DNA from: an uncultured Cytophagales bacterium
GTDB lineage: Bacteria > Bacteroidota > Bacteroidia > Cytophagales > Cyclobacteriaceae
Reading direction: 5' to 3'
Length of the DNA: 64,000 nucleotides
Assembly: GCA_913057175.1 (NCBI GenBank)
Contig: CAJXNP010000005.1
Location: forward strand, 186,001-250,000
In this document: one piece after another, positions 38,901-48,600 of the stretch
Layout of the letters: each line of letters begins with the position of its first letter
Numbering within the stretch: position 1 is the stretch's first letter
Notes under the pieces: model-generated
Seen by the model: the letters and a program-made list of their open reading frames with translations, nothing else
Told to the model about the DNA's origin: nothing
Databases searched by the model: none
Position numbers and translations under genes: made by a program

Positions 38901-39354
38901 GATGAGCGATAGCGATAAGCTGCAGGCTCCATCTTATGAAAATCAGAATTCCGGCGTAAGGGTTACCTCGACAGACGAAATTGTTTTTGATTATGGCATC
39001 AACAGGTTAGTGGAATACGAATCAATTTTATCCGATTTCGAAGAAGAAGAATTGGGCAACTTATCATTTAACTCTGATTTCTTCAAAGTGTTTGTAACCG
39101 GTGGTGCTGTCGGAAAATCCCCGATGTCAAAGCTGATTAAAAATAACAAGGTGAAGGCGAATAGAACAGTCTCATTGGATGATGAGAAATTTGCCGTTGT
39201 GTCAAGTGTAGATCTGACGAATGTCCATGGTGGTAATAAGTTGTTTAATTCAAAGGCGGAAGCTGATGAATATTTGAAAGAATTGGTGAAAACCGATTCA
39301 TCTAAAAAAGGAAAAGTACAATTGAGTCCGGCGTTTCAAATGGCCGAAGTTTAG
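35908..39354 (+). CDS. DUF6603-domain protein
   Basis: The product is 1,148 residues. The N-terminal 230 residues are helical and acidic. From about 285 to 900 there are many alternating hydrophobic beta-strands. The stretch from about 507 (GIGLSLDAGVVKGGGYL, then GQYAGALELDF, PDGSEGFSLLLLI and AGIGGMIGLHRT) is the signature I associate with DUF6603, a family of unknown function found in many phyla. There is no signal peptide, although the strand pattern is reminiscent of an amphipathic beta structure. The C-terminal 250 residues are polar with conserved-looking short motifs. It starts 14 bases after the protease and is 22 bases before the next gene. Confidence 0.78.
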   Translation: MPDNQIGTLESIGIEIAKLFQPYKERVESGEIMLLLAELGIEFPASLANDPDFQGAVTGVSEKVTQMATLVQELIAAIKAEDYSTSGEKIIALIELIAGIVDDIDTIADEIDANGPYTGITPADLDDFVANLAKNMIDYLVVNYLQSVIPIFAVFLEFFGIIEETIENEGSTNPALPQYTKKRLRLDRITTFLTNPAELAKELYDWGDTDFTGAKLFPKLEKIFNAIGWPAVYDDSGPEPLLDLLLATMEPRTDLNPKGVALTIDERIGGSLSQTFSENNWSLEVGFDAGLEVGAGVSIQPNGVVKLEPPTASSTTIDGSAFVKWISKDNESNQPLIIFGTTGGSRLEAMEISAFLGAEFQWVVAQKTASGSVTFETEVKDGKVVIMPGNPDGFLAQVLPPDGFTVDFDIKMGLNSEKGFYFSGSGTLEFDIPTSISIGPISILNLTVGISPGSDFVINLGADIKTELGPFVGIVENMGMSATLTFPEDRKGNLGPANISIGFKPPNGIGLSLDAGVVKGGGYLMLDFEKGQYAGALELDFQGLFGFTAIGIITTKFPDGSEGFSLLLLINVTFDTPIALGFNFYLAGIGGMIGLHRTIVTLALQNGVKDGSIDNILFPENVIENITKIISDLQAIFPAKQDQFVLGIMAKITWNTPAVLTIEAGLVVEFPNPVKIVIIGVIKCALPTPDEAIIELNVAFVGIIDFENEILMFDASIFNSRILTITLEGDMALRISWGDKPDFLVSVGGFHPVYVPPAHLQLLVMKRITVNILSGNPSLVLTAYFAVTTNTIQFGAAIDFTFKVSKFGVYGNFGFDVLIQFSPFKFIAGVHASVAVKLGSSTLFSIGLEFNLEGPSPWRANGYATFKILFIKFKVSFDKTWGEKKENSLPGTSVLPLLIEEFEKNENWDTIPSSTTIELVTLSNFAPDDNSVLVKPFGSLEVNQKVVPLDLTMDKFGNYKPDDITKVTIKEVTIGGEIQDEADLDDIKNSFAPAVYKEMSDSDKLQAPSYENQNSGVRVTSTDEIVFDYGINRLVEYESILSDFEEEELGNLSFNSDFFKVFVTGGAVGKSPMSKLIKNNKVKANRTVSLDDEKFAVVSSVDLTNVHGGNKLFNSKAEADEYLKELVKTDSSKKGKVQLSPAFQMAEV

Positions 39355-39376
39355 AATGATAAGAAAATGAATTTTT

Positions 39377-42300
39377 ATGAGTGATCCGTTAGCCCATTAT
39401 TCGTTTATCCCCTGGCTTAGGCAAGGCATTGGTACAAAAATATCTGAAAAGGATGCCTTTGGCCTTCCAAGTAGCACCATGGCCAAGGAAAGGGCAGATT
39501 TGCAGGTGGGTATCACCCTGGAAAGTACAGATATTGCCGATGGATCTGCGGATGCAACCGATTTCACAAAAACGTTAAAAATACTTGGTCCTCCTGATGT
39601 TCAGGCTGTTTCCGATAAGGCCATCGTCCGGGTAGAGCCCAAGTCAAAAGTGAATAATTATGAATCGAATGGATTGCCTTATATAGAGTTCTACAACGAG
39701 GACTTTTTATGGATGTATACTCCTGCAGTTGCAGATTCGGCCACAAACAAAGGTAAACTCACTCCATGGCTTGGGCTGATTTGTTTGAAAGATGATGAAT
39801 TTGAGCTGAAGACAAACCTGGAAGGAAGACCATATATCACCATTGACTCAGGGAAAATAGCAGATGTTTTTCATGATCCGACCCAGCATTGGGCGTGGGG
39901 TCATGTCCATATGAACACAGAACTGTTGGCGACCAATCTTGCCGGTCAGATCAGTGAGGTGGCTGGTGAGCTGGCCGCAGACCCGGACTCGGGGGTGTGC
40001 AGATTGCTTTGTCCCAGAAAGCTGATCAAGGAAACACATTACACCGCATTTTTGATCCCTTCTTTTGAGACGGGAAGATTAGCTGGTTTAGGATTGGAAT
40101 TTACGGGTGTCCTTGCTCAAAAAATGTCCTGGGGTGGAAATGAAGCAGATTATTCAGCCAAACCAAGAGGTACGGAATATCCTGTCTACCACATGTGGAG
40201 TTTTCAAACCGGGCAGTATGGGGATTTTGAGTCATTGGCAAGGATCTTGAAACCTGTTGTGACGGATCCTGAGCTTGGAAAGCGCGATATGTTCATTGCT
40301 GAAGCGGGATACGGATTGGAAGATACGCCTCCAGACTCTTTGGTACTCGGACTGGAGGGTGCGCTTAAGCCTCCTGATTTTGTCAGCGACAAATGGACAA
40401 ACGGAACAGGAGATCAGAATTACCAGGAACATCTGAGGAAATTACTTAACCTGTCCATCGATAATGAAAAAAAGCAAACGGATGATGCAGACATTACGAT
40501 TGATAGCCTGAAGCAAAATCCTTTTTATTCGGCAACCTTGGGAGACGACCCGGTAGTTACGCCACACATTTATGGACGCTGGCATGCATTGGTAGATCGA
40601 TTGAAAAAAGGTAATAACCATAAATGGGTAAATTCCCTGAACCTCGATCCAAGAAATCGGGCAACAGCAGGTCTTGGTGTGACAATTGTGAAGAAAAACC
40701 AGGAAGACTATATGCAAAGAGCCTGGAAGCAAGTGGAGGAAATCAATGAAGCTAATACCAGGATCAGAAAAGCGGGACTATCGCGATTGATCAGCCAGGC
40801 GCTATACTACAAACATGTCAAATTTGCCAATACGGATCAGTCGGTTAGGTTAACTAATCCCATGCACAAATTTGTCATTTCTTCGGGTGTAACCGTTGAA
40901 AATGCTTTGACAAACAGTCTGATTCCCAATGCGTCAAAAAGCGGAGCCTTCAAGAAAATCACCCGTCCGGGTAAAAAGAGCAATAAGAAGATCAATCAGG
41001 TTGCTACTACGGGAGCTAATCTAATTCACACAACTGTCATTCAAAATTTCAACGCTGAGACAACCAAAGCAGCCAAGGATAAGGCCGCTCCGGCATTGGC
41101 AATTGATGGTACGAACGTATCAGCTGCTATTGGCACTTCCATCAATGACTACCAGGCAAATGATACCGCCATGGCCCAGCAGGCTTTATTCGATATTTTG
41201 CTGGAAGAGACATCATTCGATAATCTGAATAGCACCACCAGGAAAAATGCCCTGAAAACAAAAGTTGATAATTACAGCGGGCTGAATGCTACTTCAAAAA
41301 ACCTGGCAAAAGACCTTATTGACGGAATCACCTCTTCAACTCAGGGTGAGCCTGATCAATCTCATAACATTATTGTAGAGGAAGCGCCATACAAAGCCAT
41401 CTTTGGAGAAGAAATCACAGCTAAGTCGTATGAAAGTATCATCATTAGCCGGAATACAGGTGGTTTGCCCGGACTGATTGGACGAGCTACACTCATTCAA
41501 GATATTCAGGCTTTTCAGACCGCATTCCAGGGATTCGGTACCGATATCGTCTCCAATATGATTGCTATTCCCAAATTGCCCTCAATAACTAACATAGCAA
41601 GTTTCTCCAGTAACATTACCGCTACGATCCAGCCAAAAGACCTGGTGAAAAAGAGGGTTGTAAGTTCCATCACTTTAAATGTTTTTGATGAATCGACCGG
41701 CACATTCATTAAACAAAATATCGATAAGCTTAGACCAATCATGGCTTATCCGAAATTTGACGATGCCATGTTCAATGATTTGAAGCAACTATCACAGGAG
41801 TACATCCTTCCAAACATTGAAAAAGTGCCCAACAATTCGATTACGCTGATGGAAACCAACCAGGCTTTTATTGAAGCTTTCATGGCCGGATTAAATCATG
41901 AAATGTCTAGTGAGTTGTTGTGGAGGGAATTTCCGACGGATAAAAGGGGGACATATTTCAGGCAGTTCTGGGATGTTAGCGATAATGTGACCGAAACGGA
42001 TCAGGAGAAAAAATATGATATCACAAAAATGCATTCCTGGAATAAGGATTTGGGAAAACATTCGCCAAGGATCATTACCAATCCGTCAGGAAGTACTTAT
42101 CTCGTCTTGCTTATCAGGGGCGAGTTGCTAAAAAAATACCCCAATACACAGGTCTATGCCAATAAAGCAGCATTTAAAGATGCCTCCAATCCGTCTGCTC
42201 CACGGGCTTTGGCCGATGCTTCCGTTGCAGCCAATATCAAAGTTCCTGTCTTCATGGCTGAGCTGGATCCTGATATTTATTTATTTGGTTTTGATCTGGA

Positions 42301-42664
42301 TGTTGAGGAGGCAAAAGGAGATAGCAGCAATGCCAGCAAGCCAGGATGGTACTTTGTGCTGAGGGAAAGGCCCGGACAAATCAGGTTTGGGCTCGATGAC
42401 TGGACACCTGTCAATCCGGAAGATCCTGATTTTCCTACGAGTGATCCGACCAATTGGAATGATCTGGCCTGGGAACATCTTGTCAATGACCGCCTTGAAT
42501 TGGACAATTATCAGATAGATGCTTTGCACCCATTTGATGGTAACGCCGGAAGTGAAAATACGCCAGAAGCTAAATGGGGAAACAATTCTGCCGATATGGC
42601 TTATATCCTGTATCAAAACCCGGTCTTGTTTGCACGACATGGTCAGGAAATGCTGCCCGATTAA
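39377..42664 (+). CDS. Large conserved protein of unknown function (1,095 aa)
   Basis: I do not recognise a characterised family. The protein opens with SDPLAHYSFIPWLRQGIG and contains aromatic-rich segments such as LTPWLGLICLKDDEF and VYHMWSFQTGQYGDFESL. A polar, alanine- and threonine-rich central part (about 540-660) is followed by a C-terminal region with WYFVLRERPGQIRFGLDDW and AWEHLVNDRLELDNY. Similar C-terminal motifs occur, as I recall, in unannotated proteins next to DUF6603 genes in other phyla, which suggests the operon is a conserved unit. No signal peptide, membrane segment or catalytic motif is evident. It is cytosolic unless exported by another route. Confidence 0.7.
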   Translation: MSDPLAHYSFIPWLRQGIGTKISEKDAFGLPSSTMAKERADLQVGITLESTDIADGSADATDFTKTLKILGPPDVQAVSDKAIVRVEPKSKVNNYESNGLPYIEFYNEDFLWMYTPAVADSATNKGKLTPWLGLICLKDDEFELKTNLEGRPYITIDSGKIADVFHDPTQHWAWGHVHMNTELLATNLAGQISEVAGELAADPDSGVCRLLCPRKLIKETHYTAFLIPSFETGRLAGLGLEFTGVLAQKMSWGGNEADYSAKPRGTEYPVYHMWSFQTGQYGDFESLARILKPVVTDPELGKRDMFIAEAGYGLEDTPPDSLVLGLEGALKPPDFVSDKWTNGTGDQNYQEHLRKLLNLSIDNEKKQTDDADITIDSLKQNPFYSATLGDDPVVTPHIYGRWHALVDRLKKGNNHKWVNSLNLDPRNRATAGLGVTIVKKNQEDYMQRAWKQVEEINEANTRIRKAGLSRLISQALYYKHVKFANTDQSVRLTNPMHKFVISSGVTVENALTNSLIPNASKSGAFKKITRPGKKSNKKINQVATTGANLIHTTVIQNFNAETTKAAKDKAAPALAIDGTNVSAAIGTSINDYQANDTAMAQQALFDILLEETSFDNLNSTTRKNALKTKVDNYSGLNATSKNLAKDLIDGITSSTQGEPDQSHNIIVEEAPYKAIFGEEITAKSYESIIISRNTGGLPGLIGRATLIQDIQAFQTAFQGFGTDIVSNMIAIPKLPSITNIASFSSNITATIQPKDLVKKRVVSSITLNVFDESTGTFIKQNIDKLRPIMAYPKFDDAMFNDLKQLSQEYILPNIEKVPNNSITLMETNQAFIEAFMAGLNHEMSSELLWREFPTDKRGTYFRQFWDVSDNVTETDQEKKYDITKMHSWNKDLGKHSPRIITNPSGSTYLVLLIRGELLKKYPNTQVYANKAAFKDASNPSAPRALADASVAANIKVPVFMAELDPDIYLFGFDLDVEEAKGDSSNASKPGWYFVLRERPGQIRFGLDDWTPVNPEDPDFPTSDPTNWNDLAWEHLVNDRLELDNYQIDALHPFDGNAGSENTPEAKWGNNSADMAYILYQNPVLFARHGQEMLPD

Positions 42665-42685
42665 CATAAATAATTGAATCAACCT

Positions 42686-45600
42686 ATGAGTGAAATAATT
42701 AACCCGACCGGAAATAACGACCTAAAAATTGAAGAGATACGAAACCAGGTCAAAGCACATTCCGATGCGATCCCGTATTTGCTTTTGCCTTTGAAAATCG
42801 AAACGCGATTCATGCGGGTGGACCGGCCGGTTTTTGAAAAAGATACATTTCCGGAAGTGTTGGATGAACTGTTTGCCATAGATGATTCTCTTCAGTTTGA
42901 TCCCAAAAATCTTCCGGAGCATGAAGTCCTGGGCAAATTAGGGAAGTTAGTTGCATCCTTGGAAACCACCGTTAAGAAGGTAGGTGAGATCAAGAGGATC
43001 ACAGGAAATGATAAGGACCTGTTGCTGTCTGCATTGGCACAGCTAGACAGAAATTATAAAAAGCTTGGACAAGAGCTAAGCAGATTGAGGTGGCGTGATG
43101 TTGCCAGGCTTAAACAACTTCGTTTGCTTAAAACCGACATGAACAAACAGGTCACGCTGCTGGAAAATGGAATTAATGGCCTAAAGGTAACAGCTGATAT
43201 AGAAAGTAACGATGCGGACAACTTCCTTAACCTTATTGCTACTCTCAACAAGTCACTGTCTGATTTTGGTGGAAATGATCTGGCAACAAATGATCGCAAA
43301 GCAAAGAGAGGGGTATTTTCTTTTGTTGAGAATCAATTTTCGGCATTGAATAAGACAATTAAGGATGTAAGGGAATTTACCCGCATCAATATTCAGGCGA
43401 CGAAACAGCAGGTAAACAGACTGGACAAATCCAAAAGCGAATGGAAAGACCTCCTTCTAAAAATAGGGAAGAATATCAATACCATTAAGTCAGATTTTAA
43501 AAAGACAGAGTATAAAGAAAAATTAGAAGGCTTGAAAAAAGGACTCAATGCGCTGGAAGAAGCAATTAATTTCCGATTGAAGCCGAAGATGGACTTGATG
43601 CTAAGCCTTAGTGTCGTTGATGCCCGACAATTTTTGTCAACCATCAATCATATTCGTTACAAACTCAAACACCAAAACAAGAAGCCATTCCATGATTTTG
43701 ATGAGGTATCGACATCCAGTCAAAAGCTTTTTTCTCAGCTCAAAGAATTGAAAAATAATGCCTTCAAGGTCATCGAGGGAAACCGGGAAGAACTCGTCAT
43801 TATAAAAAAAGCATGGGACGATGCTGACGCTGAACTGGAAAAATTAAAAAGAAGGTTGGATGCTTTCAAGGGAGTAGGGGACCAAAAAAAGAAAGTGGCA
43901 CAACTCTCCAAAAAACTGGATCATGATTTCAGAGAAACCTTGATGGGATTGAAATCGAAGTCTAAAAGCAATTTTACCTCCCTTACAAACAGCGTGGTTG
44001 AAAAAACCGCCCTGACACTCCATCAATCTTTGAATACGTTAAAAGATATTCAGAAGGATATAGAAGAAAATATTGGGAAACCCAAATCCCAAAAGTTTAC
44101 CGGTGCGATCAAAAAACTTGTCGATTTTCAAAAATCCTACGAGAAGATCTCGACAAGTATGAATGTGATCCCACAGAAATCCTACAATGAGATCAATCGC
44201 ATTACGGCAAAAATAAAGTCCAATGTCAAGAGTTTTGTTGATTCGGATGAATCGATGAGTCTGCTTTCCGGACGTGCGCAGGGAGAAAGCAAGAAGGCAC
44301 TTTTTGCGGTCGACTCCCTCAAAACGACTATCGAACAGCAACCAACGGATGCATTGACACGGACAGGCAGGACAGCAGAAGCTTCACGGAGTTCTATTCT
44401 TTTTGCGAGCAGGACGATCACTCGTGATGAACTTTGGGTGAGGATCTATCCGGATGATATTGCCATTCATTCACATGAAATACCCCTTACTCCGGAAGAA
44501 TTGGAGTCTGGAAAAGCCTACTGGAAAGAGATTTGGGCTGCTAATGAGGATTATGAAATAAAACTGGCAGCTTGGAGAGCGATCTCCACATCTTACGGTT
44601 CTCAGCGGGCAGCATGGATCGTAAAAAGCCTGGAGCCAGCTCCTTCCAAATCATCAGATGTCAAAAAGAAATTTAGGGATTATTCCAGGGAGATATTGAA
44701 GGCAAACGACGAACTCTTAGCTATTCACAAGAGTCTGTCAGAGTCAGCCGATATCAATGATCAGATCGTAAAAATGGGACAGACCTTTTCCCAGTTAAAT
44801 ACGATAGAGGCAAGTTTGAAAAGAGTTAAAGGAGGCCATGAAAGCCTGCTGATGAAATCTCAGCGGATTTTGTTGAAAATCCAGTCTCAGGTCAATTCCG
44901 TTATCCGGATGATCCAGAATTCCAGGGGAAGCTCTGTTAACGAACGACAGATCCAGGTGGTCAAACAATATGTCAATGTCTTTAACAAAACGACCAAAAC
45001 TTTCAAGGAAATAAAATCGGAAAAATCTACCGAAATCATCGACAAGCAAAGTGACGATGATGTTTTTCCCGATGTTGAAATCAAGGAAAGTAGCTGGACG
45101 GTAGCTCCACATTCGAAGGTCATGCCCGACAGGTTTGTTGTGGTTTTGAAAGACCGTTCCGGCAAATACAAACATTTGGCAGTAGGAGAGCCTTTGCCTG
45201 AAGACCAGCTGATTGTTGGCCTCAATCCGGAAAGTTTTGATACGGATACATTTGAGTATGATGAAGATGGCAACCTGATCGTTGACGAGAGCATAAAATG
45301 GCTGACAGATTTTGAAGAAGCCAGAAAGATCGGAATGGCTCTTTTTATAAACCTGGATGAGGAAGACCTGGAAAATGGTTTTGATAAAGTATTTGTATTA
45401 GGTGTTAAAGATACCACACCCCAAATCGGCAAGAAATTAATTGAAGAGCTGATTGACAACCATCATTATCTTCCGGAGGGAGCTTCATTCTTACCGATAC
45501 GTACGCCTACCAATAACACAGAAGCCGGGGAATCGGGCTATCGTACGTTTGAAGAAGATGCCGGTTTAAGCTTCAAAATAGAGCGAAATGATGAAGTGAC

Positions 45601-48600
45601 AGGTACAACAGCTGAAGATCCTGATTTTCCTACCGATGGAAAAAGGCTTTCTGAGGGACTGGGAATTGATGTTGATGTCCTGAATAATCTCGATTATCAT
45701 GATCGAACAGAAATTTCTGAGGCTTTGCTCATGAATAGAGCGTTATTTCATGGAACGCTTGGAAATTATATGGAGGAGGGTTTGGATACCCTATTCACGC
45801 TGGATAATATTGATCATACGAAAGAATTTTTCTGTAACCATGTGAGTGCAAGAGGATACATACCTTCCATCAGAATTGGCACGCAACCATATGGAATTCT
45901 TCCCACGACGGCATTTTCCAAATTTCAGGTTACCTCAAATGATGCATTTATACCTCAGCTAAATAAAGATGATTTTGACAATATTCCTTTGATCAAAGAT
46001 GAATTGCAGGTTCGGTATGACATTCGGCTGAAAAACTTCTTAAGCTATCTGGATAACTTCTGGACGTCTATTCGCAATTCCAAGGTGCCTCATGCGGGTA
46101 ATACCGATCCTGACAATCCCCAGGCTCATTTTATGGAAATGCTCGGTTTGCAGCCTAATTCCGCAGAATTATATTATCGATATGGACTCAATATAGCCTC
46201 CAGGCAATCGGTGGATGCGGCGGCTGATTTTAGCATTAATTTCGATTCATCGGATCCCTGGAGCCCAACCCAGGTGGCTGATGCATTCCGCAACATTATT
46301 TCTTCAGGTTATTATTTCAAGTCAGACAGCTTTACTGACGAACAAAATGAAGACCTTAAAATTGACGATCCGGTTGGTTATCTGAATAGCAAAAACAGCC
46401 GCATAAGTAATCAGTTTGTAAAAGCCAGGGTCTTTGCGACCAGACATCTGCAAAATCAGTCACTTCTCTTGGGACACATTATAGATAACAGGGAATTGGC
46501 CGAGGAGATTATCGCCGCTTCTGATCCCAATGCGGATACTGCTGAGGATCAGTCAAAAGCGCGAGCGGAATTGCAGTATTTTATAGATTGGCTTGTTGAC
46601 GAAAATCCATGGGACGTACATGCGGAAAATAAATTTTCTGAAACTTCTGAAGGGATACTTACGACCGGAATGCCTTCACGATCATTGCTTTTTCTTCTAC
46701 TCAGACATTCCATTCTCTCAGCAAATGTGGATGCCATATTAAAAGTTCTCGAATTTGAGGGATTGACCGATCAGGAAACGAGGAAAAAAATGGGACAACC
46801 CGGACATTTTTATAATCGGTTCAGAAGTGGATTCAACTATGTGACAAAGTGGACTTATTTATTTAGCAAGATCAATTACCTGGACCATGTTTTGGGTTTT
46901 GATATGAATGAAGAGAACAGTTTTTACATTTACATGAATAGTTTGTCATCCTCCAGTAACGGCTATCTGAACAGGTATTTATCTCCCAAACACACATTCA
47001 TTTTTAACGGATATCCAAATCATCACCTTCACCAGGGATTTAAGAACGCGCTGGATGCTACCAGGGAATCGATAAGAAAATTAAAAGATATCCCAACAGC
47101 GAGATTGGAGCAGCTTTTGGCTGAGCACCTTGATCTTTGTACCTACCGACTTGATGCTTGGCGTTTGGGAATGGTCAACAGAAGATTAAAACAACAGCGA
47201 TCAACCAATACCACCGGTATATTTATTGGCGCATATGGATGGGTAGAGGACTTGAATAAGGGAGGGGAAAGACCACTTGCTAAAAACATTCCGGAAGGCT
47301 TGTGGAAAAGTGGCGATGACCCAATCTATGAAGATGCAGACAACCTGGGATTTATTCATACCCCTTCTCTCAACCACGCCATCACTGCAGCCATACTTCG
47401 GGCAGGTTTTGACGCAAACTCGGGAATAGCCGAGATTGAAAACCAAATGGCCGTTAACCTGTCATCAGCAAGGGTGAGAATGGCGCTTAATTTGTTGAAT
47501 GGCATTCGAAATGGCCAGGAAGCAGCAGCGCTATTAGGTTACCAGTTTGAGAGGGGTTTGCATGAAGGATACCTGCATCTGTCGCTTGAACTGGATGAAT
47601 ATATTTATGATTTCAGGGAAGAATTTCCTCTTTCTGTTCCAGTGGATGATAGTGTCTCATTGGGTGAAGCCACACTCAATAATGTGGTGAATGGTATGGA
47701 ATTGCTGGAGGAAGCACAGGAATTCATCGATTCAAAAGGAGGCCCTCCCAACCCGGGCGATAGTTTGTATGAAAGTTTGAAGGCATTTGAACCAGCCTGG
47801 TGGAATCATATCAATAATACCAATTTAAAAAATGCAACATCCGCTGAGAAAGATGCAATGTTGAAGGAAATAGACCGGATGGCAGATGCTTTTGATGCTT
47901 TGGGTGATCTCTGCATTTCTGAAAGTGTGTACCAGGTGGCTAAGGGAAACCATGTTCGGGCATCAGCAATTATGGATAAATTGTCCAGAGGCGATGTACC
48001 CAATGATATTGAAATTGCTGACACTCCCAGAACAGGAACAGTAGTTACTCATAAAGTCGGAATGTTTTTCGAAACCATCAGTGGGATTGATCACAAGCTC
48101 ACGGAAACGGGCAACACAAGTACACCGGTATCGGGTAATGCGTTGAAATCAGCAGTAACTGCTGCAAATGCAAGACCCGTCGGCTGGAATAGTGACTTTA
48201 CACCTCGAGCAATGGCAGAGCCTACACTCAATAAATGGGCAGGCCAGATGATTGGTAATCCGGCAAAAATTAAGTGTATCGCTAATTATACAATGGGTGA
48301 CATCAATGATTCCATGACCGTTTCTTTGGCAGATCTGGGCATCCAGCCTCTTGATGCCTTGCACCTGTTTGGTACTGGCCCATTAGACGGAGGGGCGGAG
48401 TTGAACGCCAGGATAGCCATGAAGGTAAAGAATACCATTTCCCTTCCTATTGATTTTGAGGGAACCGCCGATGACATTGAAATCACCATCAAATACACGG
48501 AACGGGATAGTAGCTGGGCAGATGATGAATATTCGTATTATGAAATGACAGGATACCTGCAATCTTTGAGAAAATTGTTAACAGATAGCGGTGTGTTGGC

